Below are positions 36,954 to 46,642 of a DNA stretch of 64,000 bases, piece after piece. Below the pieces are notes generated by a model. It ran no database searches, was not told the origin of the DNA, and worked only from the letters and a program-made list of their open reading frames with translations. The position numbers were made by a program, and so were the translations under genes. Each line of letters begins with the position of its first letter. Position 1 is the first letter of the stretch. This DNA comes from Anaerolineae bacterium (GTDB taxonomy: Bacteria > Chloroflexota > Anaerolineae > Anaerolineales > E44-bin32): positions 1 through 64,000 of the forward strand of contig DUEZ01000069.1 of the NCBI GenBank assembly GCA_011174825.1, given 5' to 3'.

Positions 36954-39389
36954 ATGAATACTCAAACAACCTATGTGAGTGAGCTCGAGAGCGAGCGGCT
37001 GAAACGTGTGTTTAAAGTTCGAGAGGACTTGATGCAGCTCACGCCAATGATCTGCTCGGAAAGGGCAACGATCATTACTGAATCCTACGGTGAAACCGAA
37101 GGGCTTCCGATGATCATCAGGAGAGCCAAGGCGCTGGACAAGATCTTAGGTGAAATGTCGATCTACATCGAAGACGACCAATTGATCGTGGGGAATCAAG
37201 CCAGTATGGGAAGAGCAGCGCCGATATTCCCCGAATATTCCATCAATTGGATCATCGATGAATTGGATGCCTTTGATAAACGACCCGGGGACATATTCAC
37301 GATAAGCGAGGGGGCAAAACAAAGTCTTAATAGCATTTACGATTATTGGAAAGGTAAAACACACAAGGATGAAGTGTCCCGGACCATGACCGAGACCAAT
37401 CAGCTTGCAGAAAAACAAGGCGTTATTCATCGTGGCGGCATCAGTATGTCAGGCGATGGGCACATCATCCCAAACCACGAGAAGATCTTATCCAAGGGAT
37501 TTGGGTGGTACATCGACACTGCTCAAAGAAAGCTTTCCGAGCTTGATAACACCGACCCAGCGTCGGAAAACAAGCAAGAGTTTTACCAAGCGGCGATCAT
37601 CGCTCTTAATGCCTCGATCAAATTCGCTGCGAGATTTGCTAGCCAGGCAAGAAATCAGGCTGCGGAAGAGGAGGACCCCAGACGCAAAGACGAGTTGGAA
37701 ACCATTGCGCAAATCTGCGATCGGATCCCTGAGAACGCGCCGCAATCGTTTCACGAAGCTCTGCAAATGGTGTATTTCTGCCACCTGATTATGATGATCG
37801 AGAGCAACGGTCATTCGTTCTCCTTTGGAAGGTTTGACCAGTACATGTACACCTTCTATCAGGTTGATATCGACGCAGGAACACTGGATCCTGAGGAAGC
37901 GCTAGAGCTCCTGTCCCTGTTTTTCATCAAACTCAATACGCTAAATAAAGTGAGGCCTTGGGACCATACCGAATTCGGCGTTGGATACCCACTCTATTCA
38001 AACCTGATGGTGGGTGGCATAAGACCGGATGGAACAGACGGAACCAATGAACTATCTTATCTATGTATCCAGGCTGTCGATCAGGTCCAGTTACCGGAAC
38101 CCAATTTCTCTGTTCGATACTGGGAAGGAAGCCCGAGAAGACTGCTCGCCGAAGCCGCGAAGCTTATCCGGAAAGGCTTTGGCATGCCCTCCATGTTTGG
38201 TGACGAGACGGTTGTTAAGGCATTAGGCTATATTGATATACCTGAAGAGGTGGCTCGCGATTACGCCTCCATCGGGTGCGTGGAGGTCGGCATCCCGGGA
38301 AAGTGGACTCACCGAGCGACTGGGATGAGTTACATCAACATGGGGAAGATCCTCGAATTGGTATTGAACAACGGTTTCGACCCCAAGACCGGGATTCGAC
38401 TCCTCAGCGTTAATGAAGGGAAAGATCAGCAGGTTGGTTTTAATTCCTATGACGAATTATTTACAACTTGGAAGAAATTCCTCAAGTTTTATACCGACTT
38501 AGCTGTCGAGAGTGACAGGATTTGCGATCGATCACTCCAAAAGCACGACAAAGATCCCTTCGCTTCTACGCTTGTGGATGATTGTCTTGAACGCGGTATG
38601 ACCTTAAAAGACGGAGGAGCGACTTACGATTTTATCAGTCACTCCACGGTCGGTCCTACAACGGTCGGGGATTCCCTGACCGCGATCAAGAAACTCGTAT
38701 ACGACGATAAGATCCTTACTTTAGGCGAACTCAAGGATGCGATGGCCGCGAATTGGAAGGGAATTCAAGCTCAGAAAATCCAGAAGCTAGCCAGATCTGC
38801 CCCAAAATTTGGCAACGATGATGATTACGTGGATAAGATCGTGGCTTCGGTGTACGAATCTTACCTAGAACTATTGCCTGAATATCGTACTGAACGACAT
38901 GGCAAGGGTCCGATTGGCTGCGGTTACACCATGTCCACTTCAAATATCTCCTCCAATGTCCCCTACGGGATGGATGTCGGGGCAACACCGGATGGTCGAT
39001 TTGCAGGAGAGCCTTTGAACGAAGGCGCTTCGATATGTCGCGGGGCGGATCGAGAAGGTCCCACGGCTGCAGTAAAGTCCATATCAAAACTACCCAATTC
39101 GAAGATGGCTGGTGGACAATTATTGAATATGAAATTTAGCCCCGGATTGTTAAAGGGTAACGAGAATCTTGATAAATTTGTATCCTTCCTCGAAGCATTC
39201 CGCCAACTCAATGGTTTCCACGTACAATTCAACGTCATCGATCGAGACACGCTCATCGATGCCATGGAAAACCCACGAGAATATCCCAATCTTATGGTCA
39301 GAGTCGCAGGCTACTGCGCGCTATTCACTTCATTGATGCCCGAAGTACAAGAAGACATCATTAAACGAACCGAATATGCCGAGTTCTGA
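36954..39389 (+). CDS. Glycyl radical enzyme of the PFL2/PflD-like group
   Basis: 811 residues from the ATG at 36954 (825 if GTG 36912 is used, which has GGAGG ten bases ahead). Active-site motif IGCVEVGIPGKW has the thiyl Cys (codon 38277-38279) and the Glu two residues on. The glycyl radical loop is RVAGYCALF (Gly codon 39309-39311). The overall sequence resembles E. coli PflD and AF PFL2, a group with mixed C-O, C-N and C-S lyases (hydroxyproline, glycerol, choline, isethionate). The GCVE motif argues for an eliminase rather than pyruvate formate-lyase, which uses two adjacent Cys. The substrate is unknown. Confidence 0.88.
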   Translation: MNTQTTYVSELESERLKRVFKVREDLMQLTPMICSERATIITESYGETEGLPMIIRRAKALDKILGEMSIYIEDDQLIVGNQASMGRAAPIFPEYSINWIIDELDAFDKRPGDIFTISEGAKQSLNSIYDYWKGKTHKDEVSRTMTETNQLAEKQGVIHRGGISMSGDGHIIPNHEKILSKGFGWYIDTAQRKLSELDNTDPASENKQEFYQAAIIALNASIKFAARFASQARNQAAEEEDPRRKDELETIAQICDRIPENAPQSFHEALQMVYFCHLIMMIESNGHSFSFGRFDQYMYTFYQVDIDAGTLDPEEALELLSLFFIKLNTLNKVRPWDHTEFGVGYPLYSNLMVGGIRPDGTDGTNELSYLCIQAVDQVQLPEPNFSVRYWEGSPRRLLAEAAKLIRKGFGMPSMFGDETVVKALGYIDIPEEVARDYASIGCVEVGIPGKWTHRATGMSYINMGKILELVLNNGFDPKTGIRLLSVNEGKDQQVGFNSYDELFTTWKKFLKFYTDLAVESDRICDRSLQKHDKDPFASTLVDDCLERGMTLKDGGATYDFISHSTVGPTTVGDSLTAIKKLVYDDKILTLGELKDAMAANWKGIQAQKIQKLARSAPKFGNDDDYVDKIVASVYESYLELLPEYRTERHGKGPIGCGYTMSTSNISSNVPYGMDVGATPDGRFAGEPLNEGASICRGADREGPTAAVKSISKLPNSKMAGGQLLNMKFSPGLLKGNENLDKFVSFLEAFRQLNGFHVQFNVIDRDTLIDAMENPREYPNLMVRVAGYCALFTSLMPEVQEDIIKRTEYAEF

Positions 39390-40302
39390 AAAAGATCTTG
39401 AGTACGGGCTCGTATCCAAGATCCAAAGGTATTCGATCAAGGATGGTCCAGGCATTCGTACAACCGTCTTCCTCAAAGGTTGTCCGATGCAGTGCGAGTG
39501 GTGCTGCAACCCTGAGTTGATCAATCCCCACCCAGAGATCCTCAAAGACCAAAAAGTTTGTGTTCATTGTGGCGAATGCTTCTCCAACTGCCCTGAAGAT
39601 GCCATCTTTGAAGAGGCAGACGAGTACGTCATCAACCGAACGTTGTGCACCGTATGCGGCGTCTGTGTTGAAGTATGCCCTGCTGGTGCATATCAGTTGA
39701 TCGGTCGATCGATGTCCGTCAACGAGCTCGTGCTAGAGCTTGTGAAAGATCGGGTCTTCTATGAGGTATCAGGTGGAGGTGTCACATTTTCAGGTGGTGA
39801 ACCCAGCTTGCAGTACCGCTTCGTTCGAAGGGTCGCTCAGGAATTGAAAGGGGATCAAATCCACATCGCATTGGATACCTGCGGTAATGTGCCTTGGGAG
39901 AATCTTCAAGAGCTGCTCGATGTTATTGATCTCGTCTTATACGATATTAAATTTGCGGATAACGATAAACACACCCGATATACGGGCACGTCGAACGAAG
40001 TTCTAAAACAGAACGCTAAGAAATTATCCGCGGCAGGGGTTCCCCTTATCATCCGTTTACCGCTTCTTCCAGGGATCAATGACTCCATGGAGGAAATTAA
40101 AGAAATGGTGACCTTCATCGAGGGGCTAGATACTGTGAAACAAGTTGATATCCTGCCATACCATAAGCTCGGTATTGGCAAGTACATCATGTTAGGCAAA
40201 GAATACCGGCTCGGAACCCTCGAGCCCCCGGATCGAAAGCACCTCGAGAAGCTTAGGGATCTTATACAGGCTCAGGGGTTCACAGTAACTACCGGGGAAT
40301 GA
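39376..40302 (+). CDS. Glycyl radical enzyme activating enzyme (radical SAM)
   Basis: A 308-residue activase whose start overlaps the glycyl radical enzyme by 14 bases. The radical SAM site is C36, C40, C43 in GCPMQCEWC; an inserted dicluster ferredoxin domain has C62, C65, C68, C72 and C91, C94, C97, C101. GVTFSGGEPSLQ is the SAM-binding GGE motif. It forms the glycyl radical on the partner with SAM and flavodoxin/ferredoxin electrons. The extra ferredoxin domain is normal in non-PFL activases. Confidence 0.93.
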   Translation: MPSSEKDLEYGLVSKIQRYSIKDGPGIRTTVFLKGCPMQCEWCCNPELINPHPEILKDQKVCVHCGECFSNCPEDAIFEEADEYVINRTLCTVCGVCVEVCPAGAYQLIGRSMSVNELVLELVKDRVFYEVSGGGVTFSGGEPSLQYRFVRRVAQELKGDQIHIALDTCGNVPWENLQELLDVIDLVLYDIKFADNDKHTRYTGTSNEVLKQNAKKLSAAGVPLIIRLPLLPGINDSMEEIKEMVTFIEGLDTVKQVDILPYHKLGIGKYIMLGKEYRLGTLEPPDRKHLEKLRDLIQAQGFTVTTGE

Positions 40303-40392
40303 ACCAGCGATCGTGAAGGGCGCTGGCGAGGGTGTGAGATGGAATACTTTCGGTCGCTATTTTTTTCGATCACATACTGCAGATAGGGAAAT

Positions 40393-40493
40393 GTCATTCT
40401 GAGTGAGTGAAGCGAGCGAAGAATCCCTATGATGAAGCTTTTGAATTTGCTACATCATAGGGATTCTTCGTGCCTGGCGGCACTCAGAATGAC
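40393..40493. repeat. Inverted repeat GTCATTCTGAGTG, copy 1
   Basis: GTCATTCTGAGTG (40393-40405) pairs with CACTCAGAATGAC (40481-40493). An inner stem GAATCCCTATGATG (40421-40434) pairs with CATCATAGGGATTC (40453-40466). A second copy follows at once. This family of TTCTGAGxGAAGCGAAGAATC repeats is widespread in sediment Chloroflexota genomes as far as I know. Confidence 0.85.
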
Positions 40494-40505
40494 ACTAACT
40501 TTAAT

Positions 40506-40613
40506 GTCAACCTGAGTGGAACAAAGTGGAGCGAAGGATCTCGTTTTTTTGTAATGAAGGACCGTTTTGTCCAGACAACGGGATTCTTCGTGCCTGGTAG
40601 CACTCAGAATGAC
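40506..40613. repeat. Inverted repeat GTCATTCTGAGTG, copy 2
   Basis: It begins GTCAACCTGAGTGG and ends GGGATTCTTCGTGCCTGG, then GCACTCAGAATGAC; the right arm matches copy 1 with only two differences in about 35 bases, while its left arm has diverged. Likely a tandem insertion or duplication after the activase gene. Confidence 0.75.
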
Positions 40614-40624
40614 ATCATATACCA

Positions 40625-40656
40625 ATGTAGGGGCGACCGGCCAGTCGCCCCTACAT
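40625..40656. repeat. Palindrome TGTAGGGGCGAC
   Basis: ATGTAGGGGCGAC (40625-40637) and GTCGCCCCTACAT (40644-40656) are perfect complements with a 6-base loop. The core is shared with the palindrome at 9449-9483. Confidence 0.8.
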
Positions 40657-40789
40657 CTACAGGGATACTTTGAGTCATTCCGAGGAGCCTTGCAACAAGG
40701 AATCCTTATGTTGTTACTTTAGCCCCGAATCCCCCGCACTCCACCACAGGCTCATAAAGCGTGATAACTTTTTAAACGCTGATGGAAGA

Positions 40790-40987
40790 TCAGACTTGTT
40801 CTTCTGGTATGACGATCCAACAGATCAAGTAAGCTAGAATCCCTGGAACGCCTCCGGGTATAGCGGCGATCACGAATCCTAACCTGAACCAAACCGGATC
40901 AATACCAAAGAATTTCCCCAGTCCTCCACTCACACCAGCAAGCATACGATCCGTTCGCGAACGCCTCAACAAACGTGTATCATTCAT
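40790..40987 (-). CDS. PspC domain protein
   Basis: A 65-residue protein (71 if ATG 41005 is used). RLLRRSRTDRMLAGVSGGLG, then FFGIDPVWFRLGFVIAAIPG, then ILAYLICWIVIPEE are the PspC pattern: a basic N-terminus with a helix and one or two membrane segments. PspC proteins are linked to membrane stress response, although no pspA/B or regulator is near. It stands as a single gene between the repeat cluster and groEL. Confidence 0.85.
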   Translation of the reverse strand: MNDTRLLRRSRTDRMLAGVSGGLGKFFGIDPVWFRLGFVIAAIPGGVPGILAYLICWIVIPEEQV

Positions 40988-41314
40988 CGTGATCCATACC
41001 TCCATTCATCTTCGATCATTTATACACAACTACGGTTAGCTTTCGTGACAAGACACTGACAGTCAACTGAAAAAGAAACCCGCACTCAAATGGAATACAG
41101 CCTGTACTATGATCTACGGCTGATAACCCACAAAGTTGCAATTCGTTAGCATAGAAAAACAGATCTTCCTTAACAACCCGACATCGACACATGAAATAGG
41201 GGCTTTCAAAAAGGGACATCAATCCCCTACTGCCTATGAACCCACGATAATCGATCACGGTATGCTTTCGTGATAGCCTTAGGGAGGGCGACTCTACATA
41301 GAATATGGGCGGTA
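40988..41314. other. Intergenic, nothing recognised
   Basis: About 330 bases between PspC and the groEL terminator. One weak open frame on the minus strand (41016-41258) has no ribosome site or known domain. Confidence 0.45.
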
Positions 41315-41350
41315 TAAAAAGATAGGGGCTACCCCTCTAGGACAGCCCCT
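41315..41350 (-). terminator. Intrinsic terminator of groESL
   Basis: On the minus strand the stem AGGGGCT...AGCCCCT (arms 41344-41350 and 41324-41330) is followed by ATCTTTTT. It lies 26 bases after the groEL stop, fitting a rho-independent terminator. Confidence 0.8.
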
Positions 41351-41376
41351 TTTAATACGCTCGATCAACTTTGTGT

Positions 41377-43008
41377 TTAATACTCAGGCATCGGTGGCAT
41401 TGGTGGCTTGTCCTCCTGAGGCACATCGGTGATCAACGCTTCAGTCGTCAGGATCATAGCCGCAATTGAAGCAGCGTTTTCTAACGCGCCTTTGGTAACC
41501 TTCGCTGGGTCGATGATTCCGGCTTCTATCATGTCCACATACTCTTCCTCGAGGACATCGTAGCCGATATTCTTGTTTTTCTCTTCGGCGTGTTTACGGC
41601 GCACGGTCTCGATGACCACGGCGCCGTCTTTACCGGCGTTCTCAACGATGCCGTCCATCGGCTTCACGAGTGAATCACGCACGATGTTAACACCGATGTT
41701 CGCGTCACCATCGTCCATCTTTAACTTCTTGATCGCCTCCAAGACATTAAGCAACGCCACGCCACCACCAGGGACGATCCCCTCTTCGACGGCTGCTCGT
41801 GTTGCTGAGAGGGCGTCCTCAACGCGGTGCTTCTTTTCCTTGAGTTCCGTTTCGGTGGCAGCGCCCACCCCAATGACAGCCACGCCACCGGCAAGCTTCG
41901 CCAACCTCTCTTGGAGTTTTTCCTTATCGTAATCGCTGGTTGAGCGATCGATCTCAACTTTGATCTCCTCAATGCGACCTTTGATGCGATCGGCCTCACC
42001 CGCGCCTTCGACGATGGTGGTGTCATCCTTCGTGACAACCACTTTGCCTGCTTTACCCAGATCGTTAATCGTGATCGTCTCGAGCTTGCGTCCCAGTTCT
42101 TCGGTGATAACCGTACCACCCGTGAGGATGGCCATGTCTTGCAGCATGGCCTTCCGTCGGTCGCCAAAACCGGGGGCCTTGACCGCTACCACATTGAGCA
42201 TGCCTCGTAGCTTGTTGAGGACCAAGGTCGCTAAAGCCTCGCCATCGACATCTTCTGAGATCAACACAAGCTCGCGCTTACCAACTTGCACCAGCTTCTC
42301 CAGGATAGGGACAATGTCAGTGGCAGCCGATATCTTCTTGTCATGTAGAAGGATATAAGGCTCCTCGATTGACGCTTCCATGTTCTCTGGGTCGGTAACG
42401 AAATAGGGTGAGATATAGCCACGGTCAAACTGCATCCCCTCGACGTATTCTGTCTCGAATTCCAAGCCCTTGGATTCCTCGACCGTGATCACGCCATCTT
42501 TTCCGACCTTGTCCATCACTTCGGCGATTAATTCGCCGATCTCTCGATCCTGCGCAGAAATTGATGCGACGGCAGCGATCTCTTCCTTGGTGGTCACATC
42601 GATCGCCTGCTTCGCGATGGCTTCCGAAGCAGCCTTGGTCGCCGCTTCGATCCCACGCTTAAGCAGCATGGGGTTGGAACCCGCTGCCAGATTCTTCAGT
42701 CCATCGGTCACAATGGCATGGGCCAATACGGTTGAGGTTGTGGTGCCGTCGCCAGCGATATCGTTGGTTTTTGTGGCGGCCTCTTTGAGCAGCTGTGCGC
42801 CCATGTTCTCATACGGGTCTTCCAGTTCAATTTCCTTAGCCACGGTTACACCATCGTGAGTAATCGTGGGTGAACCGAATTTACGGTCAATGGCCACGTT
42901 GCGCCCCTTTGGGCCAAGTGTAGTGGCTACTGCTTTAGCCAGGATATCAACACCTGCCTTGAGACGTCTACGGGCATCTTCTGAAAATGCAATTTGCTTA
43001 GCAGTCAT
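41377..43008 (-). CDS. groL: Chaperonin GroEL (Hsp60)
   Basis: A 543-residue chaperonin subunit. [39 protein letters not shown] and [11 protein letters not shown] are the nucleotide-binding and signature segments. It ends PPMPPMPEY instead of the GGM repeat tail of proteobacterial GroEL, as in many Gram-positive and Chloroflexota proteins. GAGGAG precedes the ATG. It is co-transcribed with groES under the CIRCE site at 43412. Confidence 0.98.
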   Translation of the reverse strand: MTAKQIAFSEDARRRLKAGVDILAKAVATTLGPKGRNVAIDRKFGSPTITHDGVTVAKEIELEDPYENMGAQLLKEAATKTNDIAGDGTTTSTVLAHAIVTDGLKNLAAGSNPMLLKRGIEAATKAASEAIAKQAIDVTTKEEIAAVASISAQDREIGELIAEVMDKVGKDGVITVEESKGLEFETEYVEGMQFDRGYISPYFVTDPENMEASIEEPYILLHDKKISAATDIVPILEKLVQVGKRELVLISEDVDGEALATLVLNKLRGMLNVVAVKAPGFGDRRKAMLQDMAILTGGTVITEELGRKLETITINDLGKAGKVVVTKDDTTIVEGAGEADRIKGRIEEIKVEIDRSTSDYDKEKLQERLAKLAGGVAVIGVGAATETELKEKKHRVEDALSATRAAVEEGIVPGGGVALLNVLEAIKKLKMDDGDANIGVNIVRDSLVKPMDGIVENAGKDGAVVIETVRRKHAEEKNKNIGYDVLEEEYVDMIEAGIIDPAKVTKGALENAASIAAMILTTEALITDVPQEDKPPMPPMPEY

Positions 43009-43072
43009 TGCTCATTCACTCCTCTTCATGATATTTGAGTTCATTCAAGAAATAATAATCTCACGACTGACT

Positions 43073-43369
43073 TCAATCCTCGAGAATGGCAAGGATATCA
43101 CTCTCCCGCAGGATCAGCAGCTTGTCGCCATCCATTTTTATTTCGGTCCCTCCATACTTGGCAAAAAGGACCTTATCTCCGACGGAAACATCCATCGCAA
43201 TGCGATTGCCTTCATCATCGCGGGAACCCGGTCCTACCGCCAAAACCTCGCCCCTCTGCGGCTTCTCTTTCGCTGTCTCAGGCAGCACAATGCCGCCCGG
43301 GGTAACCTCCTCTTCCTCGAGGGGCTTGACAAGCAGACGGTCAGCCAATGGTTTAAGTTTTAGTGCCAT
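43073..43369 (-). CDS. groS: Co-chaperonin GroES (Hsp10)
   Basis: A 98-residue protein from the ATG at 43369, with GAGGAGG upstream. [39 protein letters not shown] and the end [16 protein letters not shown] are typical. The upstream in-frame extension to 43405 runs towards the CIRCE operator and lacks a ribosome site. It forms the lid of the GroEL chamber. Confidence 0.97.
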   Translation of the reverse strand: MALKLKPLADRLLVKPLEEEEVTPGGIVLPETAKEKPQRGEVLAVGPGSRDDEGNRIAMDVSVGDKVLFAKYGGTEIKMDGDKLLILRESDILAILED

Positions 43370-43411
43370 GTGGATCCTCCTCATGTTTGGTGTACGGACA
43401 TGCACAGCAAT

Positions 43412-43438
43412 TTAGCACTCGCAAAGGGAGAGTGCTAA
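43412..43438 (-). promoter_or_regulatory. CIRCE operator (HrcA-binding) of groESL
   Basis: TTAGCACTC (43412-43420), nine spacer bases, GAGTGCTAA (43430-43438) is an exact CIRCE consensus. The dyad extends with GCAATTTAG/CTAAATTGC flanks. It lies 43-70 bases before the groES start. This implies HrcA-controlled heat-shock repression; hrcA itself is not in the window. Confidence 0.95.
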
Positions 43439-43474
43439 ATTGCTTAGCAAGTTTACCCAATCTAAGGAAAGATG

Positions 43475-45130
43475 TCAAGGGCCAGGAGTTGGGGTTGTTT
43501 CAGAAGAGATCTCAGGGGGTATGGCTGTACCTGCGCAAATCGCTCGCCCTTCAGCTACAATGGCTACGACGAGCGCATCGTCGCTATATTGAGTCATCAG
43601 TTCAGCAAAGATCTCTTCCGCTTCGATGCATATACCGGGATAGTCCTGATGTCCTTGAAAAGCAGAGAGCACGGAGCCGTACGTGTAATAATACTCAACG
43701 CTCTTCGGTCCGAGCTCAAGGCCGAGTACTTCCTCGTTGATGTCTTGCGCCTCTTCACATTCGGGATCGTCTATCCGATAGACAAATTCGCAGATGCGTT
43801 CGCGGTTTTCCTCGACCGTGCACCCTCGAACAGCACATTTCAAGATGTCGATGGCGCTCTCGTAATTGCGAGCCAGAAAATAGACAATTCCGAGGCGACC
43901 GTAGATATCCGGATTTCCGGAATCAATTTCTAGCGCACGCTCGATGTTGATGGCAGAGATGAAGAACTCCCCTTCCCATTGGTAGGTCCTACCAATGGCC
44001 AGGTAGGGGGTCGGATCTTCAATCTTAAGCTGATCGTTGATCTTAACGGCTTTATCAAAGTAATAAAGCGCATTGTCGATATCTTGAAGTTCCCGATAAT
44101 TTGCACCGATTTGCAGGTAAAGGAACGTCAAGTTGGGGCTAATTTCTGCCGCTTTCTGATATTCATTGATCGCCTGCAGGTAATAGCCAAAATTCTCGAG
44201 CACCGTCGCGTACACGCGATGGACATCCATGGTGTACTCGAATTGACCAGCCATGGTTTCCACTGCTTCTGCAGCTTGCTGGGCATTATCGAGCGCCAGC
44301 GCAAATTCCCCCTGGTCGACTTGGACCTCGGCTTTAAAAGCCTGGGCAAGAATGTTTCCGGGGTCAAGCTTTGATGCCCGATTCGCTGCATTCTCAGCTT
44401 CGGTCAGGAACTCATCCCTCCGGTTGGGATTTCGGACCAGGGTTTGAGGTGTTACCTCAACCGTTCTTCCTCCAACTACCCACTCACCTTGACTCTTCTC
44501 CTCCACCACACCAGAGAAAATGAACATCGTCCCTTCTTCTACCATGCCCTCGCTGCTTACAGGTACGATGGTGTCCTCTGATTCGATAATCCGGGCGATC
44601 ATGAGACCAGTATCGTCTAGATTAGCCTGCACCCTGACGACATCTCCAACCACAAGCGTATCCTTGACTTCAGCGGTTGCAGACCAATCATAGACCAGAG
44701 CGCGAATCGCGTGTACGGTAGCGTTATCAGGGCTGATCTCAACTGCGTGATCAATTGTATCCCTAGCCTCTGCTAAACGCGCGCGTCGGTCATCAAGCGT
44801 TGTCAACAGGCTGCTTGAGTAGGTTTGCAGGCGGGCGAGTTTAGCAAACAATTCTTCGTTACCAGGCTCCATTACAGTGGCAGCTTGGTAGGCATCAATA
44901 GCGGCTTGAAGGTCCCCAGCAAAAAAGTGAACCTCAGCCTCCTCAGCGTAGGATCCTGCGCCACGCGTCGGACCTGGTATAGGTAGAAAGAGTGGCTGAA
45001 CCTCCCCAACCTGTTTCAAGCGTAGGATCAGCACGCCCCCGGCGATGATGACGATATATACCAACATCCTCCAGGGATTGGAAGGCCTTCCTCCACGGCT
45101 CAGACGTAATCTTTCACCTTTCAGCCGCAT
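43475..45130 (-). CDS. Membrane-anchored TPR protein with inserted DUF5666-like domain
   Basis: A 551-residue protein. A basic start is followed by one membrane segment (about 22-37) and then a series of TPR units (AEVHFFAGDLQAAIDAYQAA, AINEYQKAAEISPNLTFLYL, ALYYFDKAVKINDQL, SAINIERALEIDSGNPDIYG). Between TPRs, about residues 155-232, lies a beta-rich segment, VVGDVVRVQANLDDTGLMIA, then MFIFSGVVEEKSQGEWVVGG, resembling DUF5666/OB-like extracellular domains. It ends in TPTPGP. It is probably an exported scaffold, encoded 21 bases from a second TPR gene and 32 bases ahead of the CIRCE site. Confidence 0.75.
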   Translation of the reverse strand: MRLKGERLRLSRGGRPSNPWRMLVYIVIIAGGVLILRLKQVGEVQPLFLPIPGPTRGAGSYAEEAEVHFFAGDLQAAIDAYQAATVMEPGNEELFAKLARLQTYSSSLLTTLDDRRARLAEARDTIDHAVEISPDNATVHAIRALVYDWSATAEVKDTLVVGDVVRVQANLDDTGLMIARIIESEDTIVPVSSEGMVEEGTMFIFSGVVEEKSQGEWVVGGRTVEVTPQTLVRNPNRRDEFLTEAENAANRASKLDPGNILAQAFKAEVQVDQGEFALALDNAQQAAEAVETMAGQFEYTMDVHRVYATVLENFGYYLQAINEYQKAAEISPNLTFLYLQIGANYRELQDIDNALYYFDKAVKINDQLKIEDPTPYLAIGRTYQWEGEFFISAINIERALEIDSGNPDIYGRLGIVYFLARNYESAIDILKCAVRGCTVEENRERICEFVYRIDDPECEEAQDINEEVLGLELGPKSVEYYYTYGSVLSAFQGHQDYPGICIEAEEIFAELMTQYSDDALVVAIVAEGRAICAGTAIPPEISSETTPTPGP

Positions 45131-45151
45131 CTCGTGTCATCTCTTAAGTCA

Positions 45152-46423
45152 TTAAGGCGCAGGGGTTTCTTCACTTTCCGGTGTGGGTGTCCGCTCAAGC
45201 TGACCACATAAAATCAAACCTTCTTGAGCATTGTAGACGGCGACCTCGTTTTCAGGAACACCGCGCAGTAAGGCCTCAAAAATTGGAACCGCTTCCTCAC
45301 AACGTCCCATTTTAGCTAAGGCTAAGCCGTAGGTGTAATAAAATTCAATTACTCGCTCATCAGTTGGATTCAAGGGAACCCCCTCGACCCAAACACCGTC
45401 CTCGGTCGGTCCCCCACGAATAGCTAATTCCAATTCGACAATCGCTTCTTCCAAGGCATTGTTGTGATAATACATTCGACCAAGGTTTCCACGCAGGCGA
45501 GCGTTTGTAGGTTCCAAATCCACTGCGTTTTTCGCATATTGGCTTGCCCTGCCGAATTCTCCAATCCCAGCATAGAGTTGCACCAGAAGGGATAGAGGCT
45601 CAGTGCTAGTTGGTGCAAGCGCTACGGCGTTTAGATAGCTATCACGAGCGCCCTCGGCATCACCCAGCGCTCGTTGCATGTTACCGATATCGATGTGCAA
45701 TCTCGGAAGATTAGGGTTGATCAGCATCGCGGCTTGATAGGCCTCAAGCGCTTCTTCGCGGTTGCCAGTCAACTCCCACACATATCCCATCGCTCGATGT
45801 GCCTCCAACAAATTCGGGTCCAACTCAAACGCTCTTTGTGCCTCCTCCAGAGCCTGTCCATATTCAGTGATATTGTTGTCGATCAGGATTTCTGCGTAGT
45901 ACGCATGCGCTAGGGCTGAATTTGGATTGATTTTCACCGCCAGTTCGGCTTCCTCCATCGCAGTAGCGAGGAGTTCAGATTTCTTCGCAGGATCTTGTTC
46001 CTGTCCGGCTTGGAAGTCAATTGACCAAGCTAGCACAGCATGAGCAAGCGCGGAGTTAGGGTCGATCACCAAAGCATCTCGAGCTGCTGTCTCGGCGTCA
46101 GCAAAATCCCCTGCGAACACCCGGATCCGAGCCAATTCTATGTAGTAGGTTGTCTCGCGTGGGTTAACCGCGATCGCTTGCAGATAGGAATCTTCGGCTT
46201 GAGATAATTTGCCAGCCTGAAATAAACTTTCAGCTTCAAGCACATAGGAAGCAGGGCTACGTGTTGGGGTCAAAGTGGGGATGAACAGTGGCGGAACTGT
46301 GGGGATGTAAATCTGCCAGATGTAAACCGTCCCTATGATGAGGATCAGGAGCAGCAATATCCGCCATGGCCGAGACCGGCTTCGCTTCTTCCGTAGATCC
46401 CATTTGCTACCACGAAGATACAT
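45152..46423 (-). CDS. Membrane-anchored TPR protein
   Basis: A 423-residue protein with a basic N-terminus, a membrane segment (about 21-40, RILLLLILIIGTVYIWQIYI), a Pro/Thr linker and about eight TPR-like units (YVLEAESLFQAGKLSQAEDS, ALAHAVLAWSIDFQAGQ, ALEAYQAAMLINPNLPRLHI, AIVELELAIRGGP). It ends ERTPTPESEETPAP. It is most like the TPR protein encoded downstream, from which it differs by lack of the DUF5666-like insert. No partner enzyme is evident; a scaffold for an envelope complex is inferred. Confidence 0.78.
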   Translation of the reverse strand: MYLRGSKWDLRKKRSRSRPWRILLLLILIIGTVYIWQIYIPTVPPLFIPTLTPTRSPASYVLEAESLFQAGKLSQAEDSYLQAIAVNPRETTYYIELARIRVFAGDFADAETAARDALVIDPNSALAHAVLAWSIDFQAGQEQDPAKKSELLATAMEEAELAVKINPNSALAHAYYAEILIDNNITEYGQALEEAQRAFELDPNLLEAHRAMGYVWELTGNREEALEAYQAAMLINPNLPRLHIDIGNMQRALGDAEGARDSYLNAVALAPTSTEPLSLLVQLYAGIGEFGRASQYAKNAVDLEPTNARLRGNLGRMYYHNNALEEAIVELELAIRGGPTEDGVWVEGVPLNPTDERVIEFYYTYGLALAKMGRCEEAVPIFEALLRGVPENEVAVYNAQEGLILCGQLERTPTPESEETPAP

Positions 46424-46642
46424 AGCATTTCACAAATCCGACCATTGTGGCTAAAGCACTGCATCTTACCACCCCTTACCAACCAGCGTCAAGAAGGGCA
46501 TTTGAGAACGGGACATCCCACTTCCATTCACATCGTTGGTGTGAGGGTTGGTTTACAAATGCAGGTTGCCGCACACCCATCTTTATCTTTTTGCATCCTC
46601 TTGTGCACTGCTTTCTGTAGGATGCCCTCCAATTGGGGTATA

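Noticed and set aside
36954-39389. Pyruvate formate-lyase
   Set aside because: The active site is GCVE with a single Cys, whereas PFL has two adjacent cysteines. The activase also has the extra ferredoxin domain of non-PFL systems.
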